Assembly: GCA_028277845.1 (NCBI GenBank)
Contig: JANQFL010000002.1
Location: 45,053-109,052 of the forward strand
Direction: 5' to 3'
Length of the DNA: 64,000 nucleotides
From: Sneathiellales bacterium
Lineage (GTDB): Bacteria > Pseudomonadota > Alphaproteobacteria > JANQFL01
In this document: piece by piece, positions 19,582 to 28,839 of the stretch
Numbering within the stretch: position 1 is the first letter of the stretch
How the letters are laid out: the number at the start of each line of letters is the position of its first letter
Translations under genes and position numbers: made by a program
Notes under the pieces: generated by a model
Seen by the model: only the letters and a program-made list of their open reading frames with translations
What the model was told of the DNA's origin: nothing
Databases searched by the model: none

Positions 19582-20529
19582 ATGTACGCCTATGCCCTGA
19601 AGCGTCTCCTGGCTGTCGTCCCGGTTCTGTGCGGTCTGACCGTCATCGTTTTCGCCATCATGGCACTCATCCCGGGTGACCCGGCGACCGCCATATTGGG
19701 TTCCTACGCCACCCCGGAAAATGTTGAAAAACTCAACCGACAGCTTGGCACCGACAAACCTCTGGTTCAGCAATACCTGATCTGGCTCGGCAATCTGCTT
19801 CAGGGTGACCTCGGCCGTTCCTACAGCCTCAACCGTCCGGTTCTCGACGAAGTCCTGGAACGGTTTTCCGCCACACTCATTCTCGCGGGCGCGGCGTTGG
19901 TGCTGTGTACCATATGGGGCCTCCTCATCGGCATCTGGACGGCCGCCAGGCAGTATGGCTGGACCGACAAGATCCTCACTTTTGCTGTCTTGATCGGCAT
20001 ATCGGTTCCGTCCTTCTGGCTCGGCCTCCTGCTCATTCTCCTGTTCTCCGTCAAGCTGCGCTGGCTGCCGGCGAGCGGCATGTTCGCCATCTATGGCGGC
20101 GGCGATCTGGCGGACCTGCTGGCGCACCTGGTTCTGCCGGCGCTGACCCTGTCCATTGTCGCGACCGGCGTGATCGCGCGACTGACACGGTCGGCCATGC
20201 TCGAGGTATTGCGCCTGGACTTCATTCGCACCGCACGGGCCAAAGGCGTCAGCGAAACCGGCGTGCTGTACCGGCATGCCTTCAAGGCCGCCCTTGTCAC
20301 GATCATCCCGGTGATCGGCGTGCAGGCCGGTTTCGTGCTTGGCGGCGCCGTCTATATCGAAACGGTTTTCCAGTGGCCGGGTGTCGGGCGCATGCTCGTG
20401 CAGGCTATCTCAACCCGCGATCTGCTGTTGGTGCAGGGCGGCGTGATCGTCGTTGCCGCCAGCTATGTTCTGTTCAACCTGTTGGCCGATCTGGCGCAAA
20501 GCTGGCTCGATCCGCGGGTAGAAACGTAG
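19582..20529 (+). CDS. Peptide-type ABC transporter permease (DppB family)
   Basis: Permease of 315 aa with six expected helices. It begins MYAYALKRLLAVVPVLCGLTV and contains the N-terminal MALIPGDPA motif and the EAA-loop segment DFIRTARAKGVSETGVLYRHAFK, both typical of DppB/OppB. It forms the channel together with the permease half of the fused protein encoded 8 nt downstream. A GTG at 19573 is an alternative start three codons upstream; the ATG at 19582 is preferred because it gives the usual N-terminus. Confidence 0.92.
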   Translation: MYAYALKRLLAVVPVLCGLTVIVFAIMALIPGDPATAILGSYATPENVEKLNRQLGTDKPLVQQYLIWLGNLLQGDLGRSYSLNRPVLDEVLERFSATLILAGAALVLCTIWGLLIGIWTAARQYGWTDKILTFAVLIGISVPSFWLGLLLILLFSVKLRWLPASGMFAIYGGGDLADLLAHLVLPALTLSIVATGVIARLTRSAMLEVLRLDFIRTARAKGVSETGVLYRHAFKAALVTIIPVIGVQAGFVLGGAVYIETVFQWPGVGRMLVQAISTRDLLLVQGGVIVVAASYVLFNLLADLAQSWLDPRVET

Positions 20530-20537
20530 GCCGGCGC

Positions 20538-22403
20538 ATGGTCACGCTGAGACTGATCCTACGGAACCGGCTCGCGGCCTTCGGCGCATTCGTGTTGCTC
20601 GCCGTTGCCGTCATATCCCTCCTGGCACCGCTCCTGCCGATCGCCGATCCCGACCTGACGGCACCGGCCAACCGCCTGAAACTGCCCTTCTCCGAAGGCG
20701 CCCTGCTCGGCACGGACCACCTCGGCCGGGACTTGCTGTCGCGGCTCATCTGGGGAACCCGTCTCAGCCTGTTCGTCGGCATTGCCGCCGCCGTCATTGC
20801 CGCCGTCATCGGGTCGGCCATCGGCATCGTCGCCGGTTTCTACGGCGGACGGACCGATGGCGTCATCATGCGCGGCATCGATATGCTGATGGCATTTCCT
20901 TACATCCTGCTGGCGCTGGCCATCGTCGCCGTTCTGGGCCCCGGCCTGCTCAATGCCCTCTACGCCGTCGCCGCGGTCAATATTCCCTTTTTCGCCCGCA
21001 ACATCCGTGGCGTAACCGTCAGCATCGCACACCGCGAGTTCGTCGATGCCGCGAAACTTGCCGGCATGAACGGTCCTAGGATCATTGTGTCGGAAATCTT
21101 GCCGAACGTGTTGCCGGTCATTGTCATCACCATGTCGACAACCATCGGCTGGATGATCCTGGAAACCGCCGGCCTGTCGTTTCTCGGCCTCGGTTCGCAG
21201 CCGCCGCAGGCCGACCTCGGATCCATGCTGGGCGAAGGCCGCAAATTGCTGATTACGGCACCGCATGCGTCGATCGTGCCGGGCCTGATGATTTTTGCCA
21301 TCGTCATGAGCGTCAATCTTCTCGGCGACGGTATCCGTGATGCCCTCGATCCGCGATTGCGATCAGGCGCGTTGTCCCGTCCGGCCGCCGCGACACTGGT
21401 TGAAAGGTCCGATATCCCTGAACGGCAAGCCGGCGATGCCTTGCTCGACGTTCAGTCGCTGCAAACGGATTTCCAGGTCGGGAAACGCACATACAAGGCC
21501 GTCGGCGGGGTTTCGTTTCATGTCAAACCCGGCGAGTGCCTCGGTATCATCGGAGAATCCGGATCGGGAAAATCGGTCACCGCATTGTCACTCGCCGGTC
21601 TGGTCGCGTCTCCGCCCGGCGTCATAACCGGCGGTGCCGTCCGGATGGGTGGAGAAGACACCTTGTCGATGACGGGCGATGAACTGCGGCACATTCGGGG
21701 CAAGAGAATCGCCTACATTTTCCAGGACCCGCTGACGACGTTGCATCCTTTGTATCGTGTCGGCGATCAACTGTCGGAGGCGATTCGTTGTCATCGGCCG
21801 GTATCACGCCAGGACGCCTGGGAACACGCCGTATCTCTGCTCGAACAGGTGCGCATTCCGAACGCCGCTTCGCGGGCCAAGGCATATCCGCATGAGCTGT
21901 CCGGCGGCATGCGCCAAAGAGTCGGCATTGCGCTGGCGCTGATCAACGAACCCGAGATCATCGTCGCCGACGAACCGACGACGGCACTCGATGTGACCGT
22001 ACAGGCCCAGGTATTGGCGCTATTGGACGATCTGCGGCGCGAACGCAACCTGGCACTATTGTTCATCACTCACGATTTCGGGGTGGTCGCGCAATTGTGT
22101 GACCGGGTCGCCGTGATGTACGCCGGCCGAGTGGTGGAGACCGGGCCGACAGCGGACGTTTTGGCCAATCCCTTTCATCCATACACCCGCCGCCTGATCG
22201 ACTGTGTGCCGGAGCTGGGCGGTGGCCGCCGCATCTTGTCCGCCATACCCGGACTACCGCCGGCGGTTGACGACCTGCCGGCGGGGTGTGCTTTCGCACC
22301 GCGCTGCGACAAGGTCAGCGACGCCTGTACGGCAAGCCAAGTTGCGTTGATACCTTCGGGCGCGCGCGCCGTACGCTGTGTCGCGCCGGAGGGCCGGCCA
22401 TGA
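20538..22403 (+). CDS. Fused peptide ABC permease (DppC-like) and ATPase (DppD-like)
   Basis: One continuous frame of 621 aa. Residues about 1-275 are a DppC-type permease (LGTDHLGRDLLSRLIWGTR, EFVDAAKLAGMNGPRIIVSEILPN). After a linker of about 25 residues comes a DppD-type ATPase (Walker A GESGSGKSVT, signature LSGGMRQR, Walker B IIVADEPTTALD, H-loop ITHDFG, and C-terminal cysteines of the oligopeptide family, GCAFAPRCDKVSDAC). The fusion would fix permease:ATPase stoichiometry at 1:1. Such fusions are known in the family but are less common than separate genes. The ATG at 20538 lies 8 nt after the first permease gene, and the TGA overlaps the next ATG. Confidence 0.92.
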   Translation: MVTLRLILRNRLAAFGAFVLLAVAVISLLAPLLPIADPDLTAPANRLKLPFSEGALLGTDHLGRDLLSRLIWGTRLSLFVGIAAAVIAAVIGSAIGIVAGFYGGRTDGVIMRGIDMLMAFPYILLALAIVAVLGPGLLNALYAVAAVNIPFFARNIRGVTVSIAHREFVDAAKLAGMNGPRIIVSEILPNVLPVIVITMSTTIGWMILETAGLSFLGLGSQPPQADLGSMLGEGRKLLITAPHASIVPGLMIFAIVMSVNLLGDGIRDALDPRLRSGALSRPAAATLVERSDIPERQAGDALLDVQSLQTDFQVGKRTYKAVGGVSFHVKPGECLGIIGESGSGKSVTALSLAGLVASPPGVITGGAVRMGGEDTLSMTGDELRHIRGKRIAYIFQDPLTTLHPLYRVGDQLSEAIRCHRPVSRQDAWEHAVSLLEQVRIPNAASRAKAYPHELSGGMRQRVGIALALINEPEIIVADEPTTALDVTVQAQVLALLDDLRRERNLALLFITHDFGVVAQLCDRVAVMYAGRVVETGPTADVLANPFHPYTRRLIDCVPELGGGRRILSAIPGLPPAVDDLPAGCAFAPRCDKVSDACTASQVALIPSGARAVRCVAPEGRP

Positions 22404-23365
22404 ACGCGCCGCCCCTTTCGGTCATGAACCTGGAAAAGACTTTCGGCGGCGGAAGGACCTTGCTGGGCCAGGTCAAACCGTCGGTGCATGCGGTTCAGGA
22501 CATGACGTTTTCGGTCGAACCCGGCGAGACATTGGGCATCGTCGGAGAATCCGGATGCGGCAAGTCGACGCTCGCCCGCATGCTGGTCGGACTGCTGCCG
22601 CCGACATCGGGCGACATCGAAATCGAAGGCACGACCATGTCGGAGCGGGCCGGCGGGCCGGCGGATTTCGGCCGGCAGATACAGTATGTCTTTCAGGACT
22701 CGCTGTCCTCGCTCAACCCCCGCAAAACCATCCGGCAAATTCTCGAAGCTCCGTTGATCCATTTGCTTGGCATGGACGCCGCGACGCGACGGGCACGGAT
22801 TGCCGAGCTGCTCGACGCCGTCAACCTGCGGCCGGAGTTTTTGAACAGATTTCCCCATGAGTTTTCCGGCGGGCAGGCGCAGAGAATAGGATTGGCACGG
22901 GCCCTCGCCGCTTCGCCCCGTATTCTGGTGCTCGACGAGCCGGTATCCGCACTCGATGTATCGGTTCAGGCGCAGATCCTCAACCTGCTGTCCGAATTGC
23001 GCAAGGTATTGAACCTCACATACGTCTTTATCAGTCACGATCTTGCCGTCGTCGAGGCCGTCAGCGACCGCGTCGCCGTTCTGTATTTCGGCCGTATCGT
23101 CGAGCTGGGCCGCGCCGAATGTGTTTTCAGCACCCCCAAACATCCCTATACAGACCTATTGTCGCGTAGCGCGCCGTCTGTGGGACGCCCGTTGTTGCGG
23201 ACCGAGGCGGCAGCTTCGGAATTACCGGATCCGTTGCACCCACCGCCCGGTTGCGCCTTTGCCGCCCGTTGCCCGCGCGCCGATGATCTTTGCCGATCGG
23301 CAACTCCGGAAATGAACCAACATACTGAGACCCATGAAGCCGCCTGTTACCATCCAATCGATTGA
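22400..23365 (+). CDS. Peptide-type ABC transporter ATPase (DppF family)
   Basis: ATPase of 321 aa with Walker A GESGCGKSTL, signature FSGGQAQR, Walker B ILVLDEPVSALD, H-loop ISHDLA, and the C-terminal oligo_HPY-type cysteine cluster (GCAFAARCPRADDLC). It is the second ATPase of the importer, pairing with the ATPase half of the fused protein. The start overlaps the previous stop (ATGA). Its 3' end overlaps the start of the GntR-type regulator gene by 32 nt in another frame, so transporter and regulator are co-transcribed. Confidence 0.92.
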   Translation: MNAPPLSVMNLEKTFGGGRTLLGQVKPSVHAVQDMTFSVEPGETLGIVGESGCGKSTLARMLVGLLPPTSGDIEIEGTTMSERAGGPADFGRQIQYVFQDSLSSLNPRKTIRQILEAPLIHLLGMDAATRRARIAELLDAVNLRPEFLNRFPHEFSGGQAQRIGLARALAASPRILVLDEPVSALDVSVQAQILNLLSELRKVLNLTYVFISHDLAVVEAVSDRVAVLYFGRIVELGRAECVFSTPKHPYTDLLSRSAPSVGRPLLRTEAAASELPDPLHPPPGCAFAARCPRADDLCRSATPEMNQHTETHEAACYHPID

Positions 23366-24134
23366 CGATGCGCGAAAGCGCATCCCCAGCCGCGGGCGCA
23401 ACCGCCCACAGGCCGTCGCGGAAACCATCAAGGAATGGATTATCGAGCACGGCCTGACACCCGGCGACCGGTTGCCACAGGAACATCAACTGATCGCCGA
23501 TCTTGGGGTCAGCAAGGGTACGGTTCGTGAAGCGCTCAAGGTACTGGAAACGCAGGACCTCGTCCGCACCCGCACGGGTCCGGGTGGCGGCGCGTTCATT
23601 ACCGAGGTCTCGGCCGATCACGCCACGGCATTGCTGGCGAACCATTTCTTTTTCAAAGACATTTCGATCGCCGATATCTACGAAATGCGTATCGCGCTTG
23701 AACCGCAACTGGTTGCCGACCTCGCGCCATATATTGCAGACGGGCAGATCGAGGAGCTACGGGCGCGCATGAGCGCGTACACCGCTCCCCCGGCATCCAT
23801 CGAGGAGGAAAAGGAGCAGCGTGTCGCCGAGCTTGAATTTCACGAGGCGCTCGCGGGATTTTCCGAAAACCCCTTGCTCGGATTCACCTGTGCGTTTCTG
23901 GTCCGGCTGCTCAAGGAACTGACGGTTTGCAAAAAGATCTACGAACAGCCGAACCCGGAATTGCGGGAGCGCGGCGTTTCATACCAGGTGCAGCTTATAG
24001 AAGCCTTACGTGCCCGCGATGCGGACACGGCCCGCGCGGTCCTGCAAGCGCACATGCGCACCGCCCAACGCATCATGCTGGCCCAGGAGGCCCAGGTCAC
24101 GAAGGGTTTCCTGTCGATATCAAAGAAAACCTGA
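23334..24134 (+). CDS. FCD-domain GntR-family transcriptional regulator
   Basis: Regulator of 266 aa. The winged helix-turn-helix (about 23-90) has GDRLPQEHQLIADLGVSKGTVREALKVLE. The C-terminal helical FCD domain carries the metal/ligand motif residues (EMRIALEPQLVADLA, FHEALAGFSENPLL, and a late HMRTAQRIM). FCD regulators usually repress transport and catabolic operons until a small acid or metabolite binds. It is the last gene of the peptide-type ABC operon and overlaps the ATPase gene. Its likely target is the 13-bp inverted repeat between the DUF1028 gene and the operon. Confidence 0.9.
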   Translation: MKPPVTIQSIDDARKRIPSRGRNRPQAVAETIKEWIIEHGLTPGDRLPQEHQLIADLGVSKGTVREALKVLETQDLVRTRTGPGGGAFITEVSADHATALLANHFFFKDISIADIYEMRIALEPQLVADLAPYIADGQIEELRARMSAYTAPPASIEEEKEQRVAELEFHEALAGFSENPLLGFTCAFLVRLLKELTVCKKIYEQPNPELRERGVSYQVQLIEALRARDADTARAVLQAHMRTAQRIMLAQEAQVTKGFLSISKKT

Positions 24135-24165
24135 GCGACACGGGTCGGCGTGGCAGCGGGGCCAA

Positions 24166-24954
24166 TCAGGAACCGGCGTCGATCTCCGATTTCATACGGC
24201 GAACCATCAGGTGTTCGAACAGTCGCGGCGAAATCCTGTTGATCCAGTAAGACAGTTTTCCGAGCCTTCCGACGACAAGCAGTTCGCGTCGCCGCACGAC
24301 GGCTTGGCATATTTGTTCGGCGACCATGTCCGGCGACAAAGGCCTTCCGGCAGTCTGGCTGGCGGAACCAGGCCGGGCAACGTCCGATACTTCTTTGCTC
24401 CGCCGCACATCTTGCTGCGTTGCGATGAAGGACGGGCAAACGATCAGCACGTGGACGCCGTCCTCGCGCAACTCGGAGCGAAGGCTGTCGAAAAAGCCGT
24501 GCATCGCGTGCTTGCTGGCGCTGTAACCGGTCCGGCCGTAAAGCGGCGAGAAGCCGGCAACGCTGGATATGGCGGCGACACTCCCGCCCGACGATTTCAA
24601 CGCGGGCAAGACCGCCTTGGTCACATTGACGGCGGCAAAGAAGTTGACCGTCATGACGTTGCGGATGGTTTGCGGTGTCGTGTCGGAGAATCGGCTGAAA
24701 TGGGTGATACCGGCATTGTTGACGACAACATCGAATGGCTTGCCGGCAAACATTTCCGCGCAGGCGGTTTCGTCCGTCAGGTCGCACCGTACGATTTCTA
24801 TTCCGGGAAGGTCCGCACGGAGTTGCCCGAGCGCACCTTCATCGATGTCGGCGGCCAGCACCCGCGCACCACGATCCATGAAACACCGGCACAATGCCTT
24901 GCCGACGCCACCTGCGGCGCCGGTCACAAGAACGCGCTTCCCGGACAAGCTCAT
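24166..24954 (-). CDS. Short-chain dehydrogenase/reductase with basic C-terminal extension
   Basis: Classical SDR of 262 aa: cofactor loop TGAAGGVG, NNAG in VVNNAGITHFS, Ser in AISSVAG, and YSASK as the catalytic Tyr-Lys. The C-terminal extension (about 200-262) with WINRISPRLFEHLMVRRMKSEI resembles that of DltE/SDR members acting on hydrophobic substrates. The reaction (alcohol/ketone interconversion with NAD(P)) follows from the family, but the substrate is unknown. It is convergent with the GntR gene and overlaps the upstream MFS gene by four bases. Confidence 0.82.
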   Translation of the reverse strand: MSLSGKRVLVTGAAGGVGKALCRCFMDRGARVLAADIDEGALGQLRADLPGIEIVRCDLTDETACAEMFAGKPFDVVVNNAGITHFSRFSDTTPQTIRNVMTVNFFAAVNVTKAVLPALKSSGGSVAAISSVAGFSPLYGRTGYSASKHAMHGFFDSLRSELREDGVHVLIVCPSFIATQQDVRRSKEVSDVARPGSASQTAGRPLSPDMVAEQICQAVVRRRELLVVGRLGKLSYWINRISPRLFEHLMVRRMKSEIDAGS

Positions 24955-26150
24955 GACGCCGCCCGGTTATAGGCACGCACGGCGGAGAGACGCAGCAGCG
25001 CCGCCAAAGCCGCCAAGGCGATCAGCGTGCCGCAAACCAGCATGGCGGTGACGACACCAAGGAACTCCGAGAGCACACCGGCTACGAGGCCAGAGAGAGC
25101 CGGCACCACCTGGCTGGAGATGGTGTACATGCTCATCACCCGTCCCCGCACCGCGGGGTCCGCTTCCGACTGCAGACCGGCGACGATCAGGCTGACGACG
25201 ATGCCGCCGACCGTGCCCGAGACGAACAGCACCAGGGCGGACGGCAGCGGCGCGACGATGTTGGCGATGACGATGATGCTCAAGCCACCGGCCAGGGCGC
25301 CCGTTAGGATCGTTCGGCCGTCGTGCATGCGGCGCCTCAACACCATGCACAACACACCGCCCACGATCAGCGCCGCCGCCAGGGTGCCGAGATAGGCGCC
25401 CCGCTCGATACCACCAAGCAACAATTGGCTGCTCGCCAGGCGGGGTAACAGGACTTGCATGGGCCCCATCAGACAATAGGCCAGGATGTTGGCGAGCAAG
25501 AGTTGCAGCAGCAACGGTTTTGCCGTCACCGCCCGCAAGCCTTCCCGCACATCCGCCATGGCATGACGGCGCGGTATGCCGCTGCCTTGGGTCGGCGTCC
25601 ATGCCATGAGAATGGTTGCCGTAGCGAATCCGACGATGATGGCGGTGAATACGCCATCCCAATTCCACTGCCTATGGATGACCGCGATGATGATCGGCGC
25701 CACGCCGAAACCCAGCATGGTCAGCAGGTTGAGAAGCACCGTCGCCCCGTGCAGCCTCTCCAACGGCACGATTTGCGCCAAGGTGGCGAACCGGGCGGGT
25801 GCGACGAACGACCAGCCACAGCCGGCGCAGAAGGCCGCGGCAACCAGCAGCCCCGCTTTCGCAACGGCGCCCGCGGCCAGTATGGACGACGCCAGCAGCA
25901 ATGCTCCCGCCAGCATGAAGACGAGTTGGCTCGTCACGATGATGCGTCCGGGCGCCAGGCGGTCGCACAACACGCCGGCATACCAGCCGAACACGATCGC
26001 AGGCCCGAAACACAGGCCGAACCCGATACCGGACAGCAGGTCCGAGTTCAGAACGTCCTGGGCATAGATGATGACCGCGTAGTTGACGATGTGCCCGGTT
26101 ACGAAGGCGAACAGGCAGGACACATAAAAAGCCGCGACGGACGGTTTCAT
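24951..26150 (-). CDS. MFS transporter
   Basis: Membrane protein of 399 aa with about twelve hydrophobic helices and an MFS-type loop after helix 2 (AGVLCDRLAPGRIIVTSQLVF). It resembles the MFS_3/enterobactin-exporter-like branch in its even helix spacing and the VRGRVMSMYTISSQVVPALSGLVAGVL segment. Such proteins usually export small compounds by proton antiport. It lies between an SDR gene (4-nt overlap) and the bile-acid symporter-like gene (7-nt gap), so the three are co-transcribed. The substrate is unknown. Confidence 0.82.
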   Translation of the reverse strand: MKPSVAAFYVSCLFAFVTGHIVNYAVIIYAQDVLNSDLLSGIGFGLCFGPAIVFGWYAGVLCDRLAPGRIIVTSQLVFMLAGALLLASSILAAGAVAKAGLLVAAAFCAGCGWSFVAPARFATLAQIVPLERLHGATVLLNLLTMLGFGVAPIIIAVIHRQWNWDGVFTAIIVGFATATILMAWTPTQGSGIPRRHAMADVREGLRAVTAKPLLLQLLLANILAYCLMGPMQVLLPRLASSQLLLGGIERGAYLGTLAAALIVGGVLCMVLRRRMHDGRTILTGALAGGLSIIVIANIVAPLPSALVLFVSGTVGGIVVSLIVAGLQSEADPAVRGRVMSMYTISSQVVPALSGLVAGVLSEFLGVVTAMLVCGTLIALAALAALLRLSAVRAYNRAAS

Positions 26151-26157
26151 GCCGTCG

Positions 26158-27072
26158 TCAGTCGGCGGGAACCGGCGCCGTCCGACCGGCGAAACGCCGC
26201 ACCACCAGCGCGATAATTAGGCCGGAGACGATATGCCAGGTGCCCCAGAAAGCGGCGATCAAAGCCATGCCGGCCTGGGCGTCGAATTGGGAGAACACGA
26301 TAGCAATGGCGAGAGACGAATTCTGGATACCGACCTCGATGGTCACCGCCCGCGTGTCGGCGCCGCGCAGTCCCGACAGTCGCGCCGTACCGAAGCCCAA
26401 CAGCAAGGCCGCGCCGTTGTGAATCAGCACCGACAGGAACAGCAGCCCGAAATACTTGGTGAACGAATCCAGGTTCTTGGCCACAGCCAGCACGATGAAC
26501 AGCAACAGGATGACCACCGAGACGTATTTCAGTCCGCGATGCAGCACCGCCGCCAGTTTGGGCGTGTAATTGCTGAGGATCTGGCCCAGAGTCAGCGGTA
26601 TGGCCAGCACGATGATCAACGTCTTGAAGATGTCCCAGCCGCTGACATCGATGCTGCGCAACAGATCGGCGGCGACGGGATTGAAGCCGGCCCAGAAAGC
26701 GAAGTTCACGGGCATCATGACGATGGCGATCATCGAGGAAAACGCCGTCATGCTGATCGATAGGGCGACGTTGCCACGGGCGAAATAGGTAATGACGTTG
26801 GACACGGCACCGCCCGGGCAGGCGGCCACCAGGATCATGCCGAGCTCCACGCCCGGTGGCAGATCGGCGATCAGCGTAATGGCGCAGGTTACAGCGGGCA
26901 GCAGCCCAAACTGGGCGATCAGGCCAACTACCGGTGCTTTCGGGTTGCGGAAGACCCGCCGAAAGTCCTCGAGCTTGATGTCCAGCGCCAACCCGAACAC
27001 CATCAGCGCCAGCACCAGGTTGAGTGTCAGCTGCTGGCTCTGGTCATAGTTGACGTTGCCCAGTTCCAGCAT
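26158..27072 (-). CDS. Bile acid:sodium symporter (SBF/BASS) family carrier
   Basis: Membrane protein of 304 aa with 9-10 hydrophobic helices and the family's crossover segments: LVAACPGGAVSNVITYFARGNVALSISMTA, then IEVGIQNSSLAIAI. BASS proteins are sodium-coupled carriers for organic anions (bile acids, pantoate, pyruvate and others). The bacterial substrate here is unknown. It is three bases from the end of the propeller gene upstream in transcription order, indicating one operon with the haem-tagged Vgb-like protein. Confidence 0.85.
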   Translation of the reverse strand: MLELGNVNYDQSQQLTLNLVLALMVFGLALDIKLEDFRRVFRNPKAPVVGLIAQFGLLPAVTCAITLIADLPPGVELGMILVAACPGGAVSNVITYFARGNVALSISMTAFSSMIAIVMMPVNFAFWAGFNPVAADLLRSIDVSGWDIFKTLIIVLAIPLTLGQILSNYTPKLAAVLHRGLKYVSVVILLLFIVLAVAKNLDSFTKYFGLLFLSVLIHNGAALLLGFGTARLSGLRGADTRAVTIEVGIQNSSLAIAIVFSQFDAQAGMALIAAFWGTWHIVSGLIIALVVRRFAGRTAPVPAD

Positions 27073-27075
27073 GGC

Positions 27076-28839
27076 TCAGTTCTCCGTCACGATGCGGATG
27101 ACCGTGGGCTGGCCATCCTCGATATGCCAGGCGGGAAAGCTGCCGTTGGAGGTGAAGATCGAGCCGTCCTCGGCGATATCGACATCGCGGGTGAAGGTAC
27201 GCCGCCTTGGCAGCGGGAATATCTTCCATTCCTCCTTGGCGATGTCGAAGCGGATCATCGAATCGGACGCGGTGCCATTGATCCAGACGATGCCGCGCTT
27301 GCGGTCGACGTTGAGGGAGTAGGGCGTCTCGCTGCCTGCCGGTTCGGTCGGAAGGTCGTAAAGGGTGAATGTCTCGGTCTTGGGGTCGAATTTGGCCAGC
27401 CGGCCCTCGGCGAACACGGTGATCCACAGATTGCCGTCGGCATCGGCGCGAAGCCGGCGCGGGCTGACGAACGGCGTCTTGAAGAACGTCACCTCGTCGG
27501 TGTCCGGGTTGACCCGGGCAATTTCGTCACTGTGCAGGCGGGTGAACCAGACGTGGCCGTTGGGGGCGATCTCGATGCCGTAGGGCAGCGGCAGGCCGCC
27601 TGATTCGGCATCGATGGGCATCTTGTGGATCGGCACGCCCCAGTTGGCCAGCTTGAGGATCACCGGCAGGGCGGTAATGGTCGCCTTCTCCTTCAGCGAT
27701 CGGGTTGGCAGGTCATAGAACTTGAAGGTGTTCGAGGTGCGGTCGAACATGGCGACCTGGTTGCTGACCGCCATGGTGAACCACACCCGGTCCTTCTGGT
27801 CGATGCGCACGGTGTGTGGGTAATAGCCCTCGGGCAGGTCATAAAGGGTGAATGATTGGGTTTCCGGCGCAAATTCCACAAGCCTGCTGCTATCTGACCC
27901 GGTCAGAAACAAATGATTGTCGACCAAGGATTCGGCCAGGGAATGCAGGCCGACATAGGTACCGACACCGGGATAGTTCTTCAGCCGGCCACCGATATTG
28001 CCGCCCAGCTTGTCCCCTTCCCGCTTCGGGATTTTGTGCACCACCGAGATGTTGGTCTCGGGATCGAGTTCGATCAGATTGTCCTGCAGATTATCACCGG
28101 CATAGACCAGGCCGGTACTGGCGACGAAGACATCATGCAACTGAGACGACGAGTCGCCGAGCGTCCATTCGGTGATCCGCGCCTTGGTCAGATGATCTTC
28201 CCAGGCCTTTACCGGCGGGATCAGCGACGGGTTCGCCAACAACCGTTTATGCTCGGCCTTCAACAGTTTGGGCAGTTCGTCCTGGGCCGAAGACCGCAGC
28301 CGCGAGCCGTAGCGGATCATGCGGTCGATGATCTTCTCCCATTCCTCCTCGGTCCGGTCGGCGATCGTATTGGGCGTGCCCTGCTGGTGACAGAATGCAC
28401 ACTGCAATCGGAAATGGGTCTTCAGATTGCCGTCGCCGAGGTCGATGACCGCGGCCCAGGCGTTCGCCGGCGTATTATCGGCAAGGGCCTGCGGGTCGGT
28501 CTCCTTCTTGAGGGTCAGCGACACTGCCGTACCAGTGGCCGTACCCTCGCCGTCGCTAAAGCCCGACTTGCGCAACCGCACATTGACGGCGCCCGACTCC
28601 GGAGCCGTCACCAAAGCCACACCGTCCCTGCCGGTAAATACAGTCTCTTCCGGCATAACCATGCCATCTTTCCCGCCGGCTTCGGCCGGCACGGCCGTCA
28701 CCATCACCAGTGGAACCGGTTGACCCGAATCGTCGACTACCGTGACGGCAATCTCCCGCGCCTGCAGTCCGGCAACGTCAGTCGCCAACATCGCGAGCGT
28801 CAGCAATCCCGCGCACTTCATTCCGCCCCAAGTGTTCAT
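27076..28839 (-). CDS. Exported Vgb-like beta-propeller with a c-type haem motif
   Basis: Protein of 587 aa with a signal peptide (about 1-27) and a carboxypeptidase-regulatory-like beta-sandwich (about 28-112). A short cytochrome-c-like stretch follows with one CXXCH (C147-AFC-H151), then a C-terminal propeller (about 205-580) of repeats such as GHVWFTRLHSDEIARVNPDTDEVTFF and GNLWITVFAEGRLAKFDPKTETFTLYDLP. These repeats are those of virginiamycin B lyase-like proteins. The haem motif and export signal place it in the periplasm, and it may be a redox enzyme rather than a lyase. Its ATG overlaps the stop of the upstream YfaP-like gene. The substrate is unknown. Confidence 0.75.
   Translation of the reverse strand: MNTWGGMKCAGLLTLAMLATDVAGLQAREIAVTVVDDSGQPVPLVMVTAVPAEAGGKDGMVMPEETVFTGRDGVALVTAPESGAVNVRLRKSGFSDGEGTATGTAVSLTLKKETDPQALADNTPANAWAAVIDLGDGNLKTHFRLQCAFCHQQGTPNTIADRTEEEWEKIIDRMIRYGSRLRSSAQDELPKLLKAEHKRLLANPSLIPPVKAWEDHLTKARITEWTLGDSSSQLHDVFVASTGLVYAGDNLQDNLIELDPETNISVVHKIPKREGDKLGGNIGGRLKNYPGVGTYVGLHSLAESLVDNHLFLTGSDSSRLVEFAPETQSFTLYDLPEGYYPHTVRIDQKDRVWFTMAVSNQVAMFDRTSNTFKFYDLPTRSLKEKATITALPVILKLANWGVPIHKMPIDAESGGLPLPYGIEIAPNGHVWFTRLHSDEIARVNPDTDEVTFFKTPFVSPRRLRADADGNLWITVFAEGRLAKFDPKTETFTLYDLPTEPAGSETPYSLNVDRKRGIVWINGTASDSMIRFDIAKEEWKIFPLPRRRTFTRDVDIAEDGSIFTSNGSFPAWHIEDGQPTVIRIVTEN

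Noticed and set aside
27076..28839. Call as a streptogramin-resistance lyase
   Set aside because: The signal peptide and CXXCH haem motif are not features of resistance Vgb enzymes; the repeats alone do not justify a resistance annotation.
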